From Quillaja saponaria (lineage: Eukaryota; Streptophyta; Magnoliopsida; Fabales; Quillajaceae): a stretch of DNA of 64,000 bases. Under the pieces are notes generated by a model. It did not search any database. It saw nothing but the letters and a program-made list of their open reading frames with translations, and was not told the origin of the DNA. The translations under genes and the position numbers were made by a program. Of this stretch, positions 54,951-64,000 are shown piece by piece. Every line of letters starts with the position of its first letter. The first letter of the stretch is position 1. The stretch lies in assembly GCA_029379385.1 (NCBI GenBank), contig CM055611.1:21914092-21978091 (forward strand). Direction: 5' to 3'.

Positions 54951-56227
54951 AGAACCAAATATTTGGTTTTTGATTATGTTCCTTCTTTTCTTTAAATTCA
55001 ATTAACTCCAAAGCTTATTTGTATGAGATTCGTTTCCCAAAATAAATTTATGTCAACAATATCTGTAGTTCTATACCTCTATTTATTTCCTAGATTTAAA
55101 GGATTAATGATGATGGAAACCAGTTCATGTAATTCACATGGGAAAAAGAAAAAAAGAAGGCCATTACCATGGTATGAAATCGATCGTACACAAAAATGTG
55201 ATCAAATCAAAAGTTTACAACTTGCAAATTTACAAAATACATCAAATTGAAAGCAAACTTGCAAGAAATACAGTCATACCCAGAGAAATCAAATCACATA
55301 CCCAAATCTAAAGTTCACAACTTGCAAATTTACAAATCACAGAATTGAGTTTTTCTTCATCTTCTTCTTATGGGTTTCAATTTTTTTATATCTCACCCAT
55401 CTGATAAATCTGTACATGGAATCAATCCTATAAATCAGGAGGTGAAGTAGAAGATGGGCAGAGCATAAAATGGATCAATCAAACTAAACAACTACACGGA
55501 GTCAAGAAAGTAACTCCAGCATAAAATGGAATCAATCAAAGTAAGCAGATAGAAATTAAAAGAGAAAAGGAACAGCTAGGCAGGGAGACTAACTGCTAGG
55601 AACTGAATTGGAGGGAGATCCACGGGCAGACCTCTTCAATACACTTCTTTCTTCGGTTCTTCCAGTCCAGGCATCCAGCGGCGTCTTCAAAGTTTGAAGG
55701 CTAGGATTTGAGTTTCTACTGATATACACCGTTTTTTGCGTTTTTTTTTTTTTTTTTTTTCACAATTGATCAAGCCGAGTCTATAGAAGTTTTCCAGGTC
55801 GAGCGGACAGGTCAGGCAGGTCTGGGCAGTCCAACCGTTCCACCGGGTCTTAGGAGTGACTTTGCCGGATTATTGTTCGGGCTGCGGTCTAACCGGTTGA
55901 TCCACCTGGTCAATCCGAGTCTTAAACATTGGATAAAACAGATTGATATCTTAATGGATACAGGAAAGAGACTTAAAGCCATTGACATTACTCCTAGACC
56001 ATCTCCACTACTTATTTCTTCTATATCTATACATGATATAAATACAAGAATTTCATGATACAAAGCAGCTTCCAAATAATGACATGGGTCATCCATCTCA
56101 TGGTTTTCTTTTCAGATTAAAGGTTAGCAGCAATGTTTATGTAACCCCTGCAAACAAAAGCCTGAAAGGTTGAAACAAATTATGTGAGTTGGCAGATGCA
56201 ATCCTCCACCTCAAAGAACCATGGACA

Positions 56228-59200
56228 TCATTCTCCTTCTACTCCGGAATTCTTGTTCCCTGCACATCAAGAGAAAAACACCATTACTACTCTACTCTTA
56301 TGATTCATCCTAGTAAGAAATTAATTTAAACCACCATTGAAATTTCCATAATCTCATTTATTATGACCATGCAAACAATTTTAAGATCTAAAAGAATAAG
56401 TTTTGATCCGGTACATGAAACCATGACACAACAGACATATCACTAGAAAGCCAGAGGGACTTACCATTTGCAAATAAACCTCTCTCAATTCATAGAAATA
56501 GTCCATCCTATCTCAAGGTCTCCCTAACAAATGCATTACTGGTAGTTGGTAAGTTGACATATTTACAAGTTCTATAATATGATATGCAGTGGTTTGTCTT
56601 GCCTAAATTGCTGTTTTTGAAATGTTTTAAAGCAGATTACTGCATTTATTACATCTTACAAGGGCCGTTAGGAAACTAATTGGAGAAACCCTTTATCAAG
56701 TTGCAAAAGCTTATCTTCCTCTTTTTCTTTTATTTTTGGGGGAAATGGGAATCCCTCTCTCTCCCTATGTTTCTGCTTACTCACAGAAAAGTAACTTGAC
56801 TAGTGACTACTCTAGTGAGTAGTGACAGAATGCACACAGCGAAGCATCACAATGAATAAAATAAATATACACTTTGGTAATAAATACATACATTGATTAG
56901 AAAAACAGAAAATCCACTCACCTTCATGGGACAATTGTTCAAAACGAGCAACTATGTGTTTAACATAAGTGTATTTCTTCAAAGCATCAAGATGAACTCT
57001 TATACGACTGAGAAGTATCTCCCTAAGTTTTTTGTTGCTTGTTTCAAGAATCTTCTGGACCACATAATTTGCAAATTGGTCCTTCATCATCACCCAAGAT
57101 ATAGAAGTCAAACAACATGACTCAGTAACCCAAACAGAAGCCTCAAGCTGCAGAATACATTTTTCAAGATTGACTCTTCCTGTAAAACTAAAAATTTTGA
57201 GAACATTGTGTTGATGTTCCTTCTACTTATGTACACTACAAAACTTGGCAAAAAGTGAATTGTTGCACTTTATGATTAACAGAAAAAAGAAAGATTTAAG
57301 GTCTGACTTACCAGTAAATAATTGTTTTCTTCAGATTTCCCAATAATTTCTTCAATCAAGAGCTCTCTATCAGCAGCATCACCATGCTCCAAACACTTCT
57401 CAATAACATTAGATGCATACTTATGCCGACTCATTTCTAAAATCTTCCCACTCAATTTGCATATGATTTGACGTCTTTCATGCAGCTTTCCCCTCTGCAG
57501 GACATGCTGCAAAGAAATTTGGTCCATCTATACATTACATTCAGCGGAAAAACAACCCTCAACATATACCCACATGAATAAGGATGGACAGTGAATTCCT
57601 TATACAACTGAGCACCACCTATGAGCCACAACTGATTGATATAAACTGACTGCAATGAACCAATCATTATACATGCAAGAGAGTCCAGAAAACAGAAAAG
57701 ATGAAGAGAAAGTGCCAACCTGGGTGACATAATTACCATACTGGTCTTGAGCAAGAACACAAGCAGATTCCAAGATTTCATCAACTATACCCCGGATCAA
57801 TTGCTCATCTGAACAATGCTCCAAAACTCTCTGACAGAAAGGGGAAAAATTTATGTATTTAACAACATCAATAAGAAAAATATTAGAGTGCCCACAACCT
57901 AAGAGCTTTGTGTCAACACCTGAATAACACGACAACCATAGGGATGACTAGAAAGAGCTGTAACTTGGCCTCGAAAAGCAGAAATAATGTAATCCAATTT
58001 TCTCCATTGGGACATGTTCTATGCACTTCTGAATCACGTGATTTCCATTTTGATCACGTACGCATCTCATAACATGTCCATCAAGTTCACTCACAAGTTT
58101 TGTTTTCTGATCAAGTTCAATTACTTCAAGGGCCTAACATAAACAATGAGCACATTTAACAAAAAAACCTTTGGGGTTTATAAACAGGTATACGCATCTT
58201 GATTATAACAATTAACAGCCAAATTTTCCTGATAACACGTACAGCAAAAGGATAATATAAAATAATATTGTAGTTAATTGGTGCTGCTTATGTGCCATTT
58301 GAAAAGCTTCACATGCTATACTTACACATTATACATATTAGACATTAAATCCCATTCTGACTATTACCTAACAACTTAAGCTTTTAGGTTCAATTGTTCT
58401 TTAACTTGATAACAAAGCCTCTTTACTTTAAGGAACTGGCTCCTAAATTCCCGGTGCTTCACTCCACTAATCAGAATATTTCAGCACAAGGTAAGTAGTG
58501 TCCATGTACTTCATCCAAGCTTTCATTCCTAATGGATTTGTTCCATAGCACCTGTGGGGGTGTAGAGGAGAAAAGCAGCCTGCTCCTTTGGAACTAGAGA
58601 TTAATACCCTATTTGATGCATCATCAATAGGTTTTTTTATCGAAAGGGACAATTGAGGGACAAACGAAAGGCAACAATATTATTCCATCAACTTCTTAAC
58701 AGTGTAGCACTAGGGGTCATTATATAGACGCCCTGAAAACCCTAATGACATAAAAAGTATATACTTAAAATCCTAATAAAACGGGGAAATCTTAAGTTCA
58801 AATAAAACAGGAAAATCATAATAAACTAATAAAATTATAAATTAAATCCTAATTTAACATAATTACATAATTCAAATATAATTAAATCATAAATCTTATG
58901 ACTTCGGTCTTCATCCCTCGTCTTTTATCCACCTAATCTTCAGATTGATGGCCACTCACATTAGCTCAACCTCCTCCTCTACCCTTTTCACTACACAAAA
59001 AACAATGTTCACAACATTTCTGTAATTAAAATATCCCATAGGCAAAATTGGGAGGAAGATCCTATCACACAGTGAACTGATTCTACTAGTGACAAAATGC
59101 AAATGCTTTAATCCAATTAAATATTATCATCTACCCATAAAGATAGGCTTACACTATTACATTTAGAGCACATCAGAAGATATCCATTAAAATGCATAAA

Positions 59201-62029
59201 AGCAATAGGTAAAGAATTGATTATTGCAAACATTTACCTTAAGAAATCAACATACCTTCTGGATCACACGGCAGCCATACATCTGTAAACTTAAAGGCAA
59301 CATTTGTCCAGAAAGTTGATCTGCTAGTTTCACTCTCTGCTTAGGACTTCCATATTCAAAAGACTGCAATAATAACAATTGAAAGGCAATAAGCTAATAA
59401 CGCGTTACTTGTAGATGAAAATTCCACAAAGCAAATGTAATAAGATGAAAATTGAAACATTCAAATAGTTTCAGGGGGATGGATTTCACCAGAATACCTT
59501 TTGAATTACATAATTTCCAAAAACATCTGTCATTAATTTTGAAGCATGTGGAAGGACTTCTTCAAAAAGAGATGCCTTCTCTTCGGCACTGCAATTCACT
59601 AGCTTCTGCTGAATAAATCGACTCCCATGTTGGTCAATGCTGAAGTTAAACATAAACGAAGAATCATTTCTTTTCATATAGGGGACGATGTGGCAATCAA
59701 CACTTAAATGAAAGGACATAGTACGAATTACCTGATTTCAACAATATGCCCTGCTATATCAGACAATGCAAACTTCCCTGAATTAGTGGATTTAATTTCA
59801 TCCAGAAAAGGTGGCTTTCTATGGCCATTGAAACTGTTGACTACTCTCTGCCCAGGATAATTCCCTGATTTTCTATGAGAACCTTGGGAAATTTTTGTTT
59901 CATTTTTCCAACCTAGAGAATTTGTTTCGCTTACTGAGGAGGATGACATTATTGGACCAGCAGGAGATGGGGCAGGGAATTGCATCATGATGCCCATGCT
60001 AGGATAATTTCCCAAATAACTACTACAGCTGATCCCCACATTTCTTGAATTTTGAATGCTCACACCCCCATTTAGTGAAGGCTGAAACTTATCACCACCT
60101 GCATAAGGTGCAACAGCTAAATCCTGCTGTGAATGTGGAGAATTGACCTGGTACCCAGGAAAAGTTCTTGATGCCAATTGTCCATGCTGAAATGCAGCAA
60201 CATATGCTTCCTCAAGAGGGTGTGGATAATACTGCATGTGAAAAGGGTCTATGAAAGAAGGTTTTAATGTTAACTCATGCTGCCCATAAAACTTGTTTAG
60301 ATGATGCAAATCACCTGCATTTGGAAACCCTTCCTCTGATGGAAGACTGGCAGTCCGGCCATTTAGGCTTGAAACTGAAGTAGCTTCAAATGGTAGAGGG
60401 AGGGTAGCATGAGATGGGTAGCCAGTCATATATGGGGACAAAATTGTGGAACTTATAGCATATCCCCCTAGCCTAAATTGTGGAGAAAATAACTCCAATG
60501 GCTGAGAACCAGGGTAAAATGTTGCTCCTGAATTCATAAATGCTACTGGCGATGCATATAAGGGAGAGGTGAGTCCAGAAGGCAGCGATGCCTGCACTCC
60601 AATAGAGGAGAACTGTGCATGTCTATGGGGATGCTTTTCCCAGTAACTTTCTGAATTATTTATTCCCTGAGAAGCTATATGCACTTGGACAGGCTGTACT
60701 TGGTGTGAAGTACCTTGAATACAAGAATGATTTAGTATAGCCCTTTCATTAAGTTGTTGCTCTTGTTGCCTGGGTCTGCTAGTTTCTGCATTAGGCACTC
60801 TTATTTTGTGCTCCGCTGTGGATTGAACGGACTGATGGGTGCCACTGTTTAATGCAACATGCTTCATTCCAAGAGTCTTGTTGTCCAATTCATTCTTTCT
60901 TGTGCTTTCTGTTCCATCAGCACATGGTGAATTTGGGACAGAGGTTTTAACACCAACAGCATCAGCATTAAGGGAACTTGTCTCTAGACCATTAGCAGTT
61001 AATGTAATTGATTCCGATGGATGTGAAATATTAATAAAACAAACACTAGAGGAGGTCGCGTGCACATCATGATCAATTGATTCTTCTTGTGTTGCATGAG
61101 TTGATGAATGAGACTGACTATATACAGGAGAAGGGGTCCGAGGGAAGTCTTCCTGCAAATTGATGAAGCAAAAAGAATAAAATCAACGAGAGAGATTCAG
61201 AATAGAATGTTAAAAAAGAGAACAATTACTTTATACTGAGAAATTATGGTATACTAGCAGACTAGGGAGCTATAACAAATATTGGAAATATATAACCTTC
61301 AGAAGAATCAATTGGTATTGCCAGTTTTTACATTTAAATATGATGAACATCCTCATCAATGATAGATAATGATCATTATTCAATAAGAATAGTTCATTCT
61401 AGAAAATAAGACTGTTGTTGACTATTCAGTACCTGTATCAGATCAACCAAGCTTTTTGGGAGATTAGCCAATGGAGCTTTGGTCTGCTCAGGCATATGTG
61501 TGCTACTATTTTCCACCAAACCTTTTGAAGCTGACCTGGGTGAACTATCATCAGGAATCTCCTCCTTATGAGTAGAAAGAGGACATCGAGACAGATGCAA
61601 TGATCCTATATCACTGGTATCCAAAGAAGTTATGTTTCTACCACCATAGCAAGGAAGCTTAGAATTGAAGTTGGCACCAGCAGGGTGATATGCAGAACAA
61701 GAAGGATCGAAGCACCATTCTTTCCGAGACTCATAATCCTCAGGAGCATTGCTTAAACCACCAGAATTTGGATTCAGACTAGAACAATGCAGGGTTAACA
61801 GATTTTCAACTTCTGCAAATGAACCCTCCATACTTGGTGGTGCACTACCACTTCGACTTGTAACAACATCTGATTGATCTCTATGAAAGTTTTGCCCCCT
61901 CATAAGAAAACCCAACTCCTCAGTTGTCATACTTTTGAATTGAGATCCAAAAGCTATAGTATCCTTTGAGGAAAGCCATTAGCAACCCGGGCTGCTTTCC
62001 ACCATTCTCATAGGGCTCTCAATCGCTAT
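56228..62029 (-). pseudogene. APUM5-like Pumilio RNA-binding protein gene, apparently disabled
   Basis: Exons on the minus strand: from the former start (62029) or MTTEELGF (61930) to 61433, then 61152-59732, 59639-59498, 59363-59256, 58133-57920, 57830-57720, 57506-57312, 57093-56922, 56259-56228. All eight PUF repeats are recognisable by their RNA-contact motifs: SRFIQ, NYVIQ, CRVIQ, NHVIQ, CRVIQ, NYVTQ, SNVIE, NYVVQ. That set predicts binding to UGUA-type sites in 3'UTRs, where Pumilio proteins repress or destabilise mRNAs. The N-terminal region matches APUM5/6-type proteins as I recall. Lesions: the expected ATG is ATA (62029-62027); an in-frame TAA lies at 61981-61979; the exon 58133-57920 has 214 bases, one too many, shifting frame near 57990 between repeats 4 and 5; the acceptor before GTGATGATG (57094-57095) reads GG instead of AG. 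Long exons are otherwise open, so decay would be recent. Confidence 0.82.
58480..59050. other. Possible solo-LTR or insertion remnant in a Pumilio intron
   Basis: The 1.1-kb intron 58134-59255 is much longer than its neighbours. It includes a stretch (GGTCATTATATAGACGCCC, then repeated CCTAATAAAA-type motifs) that looks like inserted repeat DNA. No termini or target duplication were identified. Confidence 0.2.
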
Positions 62030-62340
62030 CCTAGTTATAGAATCAAAAGCAACTTACTATAACACTTTCACAAAATTATGCACTACACAGATCCAAGTCC
62101 CACGCAACAAACAAAAGTTTGTTTGGTTGGTACAAGAGGTGTTGAATAAATCCTTGATCACGAGAGGAAAAATTAAAGACATATCAGAATAAATTAAACT
62201 TTAGCACTGACCATGCAGTGGAAGAACATAAAAGGAGACGAGCATCATCAAATAATAACGGCGAAGTCTAAGATTAGTAAGAAATTTTTGAGATTTAAGT
62301 GATTGCTTATGCATAATCAAGCTACTAGACTAAAACTGAT

Positions 62341-62481
62341 GGGGAACAGAGTAATAGCATTTATGATTTCTTTTTTAATTGTGTTTGATGTTCATTTTAA
62401 ATATATAATATTAGAATTAAGGATAAATGAACATCAAACACAATTAAATAATAAAGCATAAATGCTATTACTATGTTCCCC
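62341..62481. mobile_element. Hairpin-forming MITE
   Basis: A 141-bp element whose left arm (62341-62397, GGGGAACAGAGTAATAGC...) and right arm (62424-62481) are nearly perfect reverse complements, with a short AT-rich loop. It lies in the probable 5'UTR intron of the Pumilio locus. No convincing target duplication was seen, so the family is not assigned. Such perfect hairpins can be sources of small RNAs. Confidence 0.8.
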
Positions 62482-63282
62482 AACAAAAACCCACGAAAGC
62501 AGGAAGGGAGAGACAAATGATAGTTTTAAATTCTCCAAAGCAATATTTAAAAAAAAAAAAAAATTATGGAGAAAGATAAGAATTAAGTTGGTCACTGAAA
62601 ACTCCATTAATATGGATTGAATTCCCCTGGAACTGTGTATTGCAGTTTGAAATAATAACTATCCGTATTAATTAGACTAAAAGAACCAACATTCTAACCA
62701 CAATCAGTGCAAGAAGTGTTCTTCCTCTTCTGAACCCAAGAAGGCAATGAATAATGGGGAGTCCAATTAGCCTAGGAGTTTTCCAGCTTTAACAAACTAA
62801 GCTAAGCCTTTGTGTTTGAGACAAGCTCATGTTGATAGGTTTGAACTTGAACATTCTTTACAGCCTCAATCTTTATAGTTATGTCCAATTGTCCATTTTA
62901 TTAGATCGGAAAGAGCTTGAATTCCCAACAAACTATCTGCTGTAACAGTTCAGTTCGTCTTTAATTGCCTATGTTTGTACTGAACATAACCGTTAAGAAT
63001 GCAAATTTCTTGCATTGTATATACTCACCACTTCTTTTCTTTTTCTTTTACATGAATTAAGATTGTGTCAAGGAGCTATAAGTCTACATAAGTACACAGC
63101 AAATACACAAAGAGGAGCCTCAGTATGAATTTGAAATCAACAACCAAACACCAAATTAGCATACTCACTCCTAATTGATTATGATAATGAAATAAGACCA
63201 GACCTAGTTAATTTTGCATATTCTTCAAACCTCCCTCAACAGATGAAACTCTCCATCAAATCCAAGCTGGAGAAAAAAGAAA

Positions 63283-63299
63283 ACACACACACACACACA
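63283..63299. repeat. (AC)n microsatellite
   Basis: Uninterrupted CA/AC run of about 17 bases. Confidence 0.9.
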
Positions 63300-63480
63300 A
63301 AAACAAACAGGGAACATGTTTTAGGAACAAATACAAGAAAAAACACATGTTTTAGGAACAAATACAAGAAGACAATAGAATTCACAGAGAATCAGAGTTG
63401 TTAGGTGATGGAGACAAGCAACGAGAACAGTTGATGCCTCACAGTAAAAGATGGAGAATATAAACGTTAATAGCCATACC

Positions 63481-63560
63481 AGCTGATGATGGCAACCTTA
63501 GAAGCTTGAATTCTAAAACAACAACCCCCAAGTCTCTTGGAAACCCCGCAGAGTTCTGGA
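63481..63560 (-). other. Possible 5'UTR exon of the Pumilio locus
   Basis: On the minus strand a relatively GC-balanced stretch ends CATCATCAGCTG followed by the donor GTATGGC at 63480. The matching acceptor would be the AACTAG just before 62030, so that the ancestral start codon lay at the beginning of the next exon. Upstream leader introns are common in Pumilio genes; this model is inferred. Confidence 0.3.
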
Positions 63561-63689
63561 AAAACCAGAAAACAAATGTAAGATGTAATAAAACTGAAAA
63601 GTATAAAACCCCACTGCAATGTAGTGTATCACCGGGATTTGAGGTTTTATAAATTTATTTATTGTCTGGGATTCAACTCAACTCAACTC

Positions 63690-63872
63690 AACTAAGCCTT
63701 AAAATCCCAAACTAGTTGGGGTCGGCTATATGAATCCTTTTCCTCCATTCGCATCGATCCAAGACAAGATTTTCATTAATTCCTAGTACAGCCATATCTT
63801 TCTCGATGACTGTCCCCCATGTAAGTTTCGGTCTCCCCTTTCCCCGTCTAACACCTGGCACCTGGACCATGT
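63690..63872 (-). mobile_element. 3' end of an L1-type LINE
   Basis: The minus strand encodes the typical C-terminus of plant LINE ORF2: GRPKLTWGTVIEKDMAVLG, then NLVLDRCEWRKRIHIADPN, followed by TAG at 63714-63712. The 3' side ends in a (TTGAG)n tail (about 63672-63693). Upstream bases to the window end may be more LINE sequence, but its frame is not clear. 5' truncation is typical of LINE insertions. Confidence 0.8.
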
Positions 63873-64000
63873 CACCTTCCAGGTGCATTTACCTTGTGAA
63901 ATGACATTAACGCCATCTTGCATATTTAATTGCGCGAGCTGGATTCGTGACAGATTAGTCTTGCAAATATTAATGTCGTCGCTGGGTCTCTCTGGTAACC

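Larger units (their letters stand above)
52315..56227. other. Intergenic region between reticulon and Pumilio loci
   Basis: About 3.9 kb without a complete gene. It contains AT-rich direct repeats, T-runs (about 52831-52856, 55741-55760), a TA microsatellite (about 54770-54800) and one transit-peptide-like open stretch listed separately. Confidence 0.5.

Noticed and set aside
57990..58001. Pumilio frameshift as a simple homopolymer sequencing error
   Set aside because: Not fully excluded, but the start loss, the nonsense codon and the lost acceptor in the same gene make independent errors unlikely. It is kept as a real lesion, with resequencing advised in the finding.

Overview
The window is nuclear DNA from a flowering plant, almost certainly a eudicot. 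The genes are split by many short GT-AG introns, the spacers are very AT-rich, and the encoded families are plant-specific (SAUR, plastid-targeted TPR protein, plant reticulon, plant MAPKKK, APUM-type Pumilio). Plant transposons are abundant. I cannot name the species from sequence alone.

Layout. 1-1.8 kb: AT-rich repeats. 1.8-7.35 kb (+): a 15-exon gene for a plastid-targeted membrane/TPR protein. 8.05-10.06 kb: a foldback-type DNA element whose arms are strings of hairpins. 10.35-10.95 kb (-): a SAUR gene. 14.56-33.05 kb (-): a 21-exon SEN1/senataxin-like helicase gene; one of its introns carries a degenerate Ty1/copia element (17.03-22.04 kb), which itself contains a chimeric piece of plastid DNA (ycf2 + psaA). 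33.6-39.5 kb: an inverted-repeat DNA element split by a degenerate Ty3/gypsy element (34.3-38.8 kb). 39.5-43.9 kb: AT-rich non-coding DNA with decayed duplications. 43.99-46.66 kb (+): a BT1-like mitochondrial carrier gene. 47.74-48.87 kb (+): an intronless MAPKKK-type kinase gene. 49.69-52.31 kb (-): a small reticulon gene. 56.23-62.03 kb (-): an APUM5-like Pumilio locus with several disabling lesions. 62.3 kb: a hairpin MITE in its probable 5'UTR intron. 63.69-63.87 kb (-): the 3' end of an L1-type LINE.

The exon models were assembled by hand from reading frame, splice sites and phase. For the TPR, SEN1, carrier and reticulon genes all junction phases close to one continuous frame (392, 2323, 360 and 177 aa). 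The genes do not form an operon-like unit. The gene content does resemble two Arabidopsis neighbourhoods brought together, as I remember them: SEN1-like with RTNLB23 (At1g16800 region) and BTL1 with APUM5 (At3g20240/At3g20250). This supports the family calls.

The most unusual points are the plastid-DNA chimera inside a retrotransposon inside a helicase intron, the hairpin-array foldback element with a promoter-like and splice-like interior, and the apparently recent decay of the Pumilio gene.
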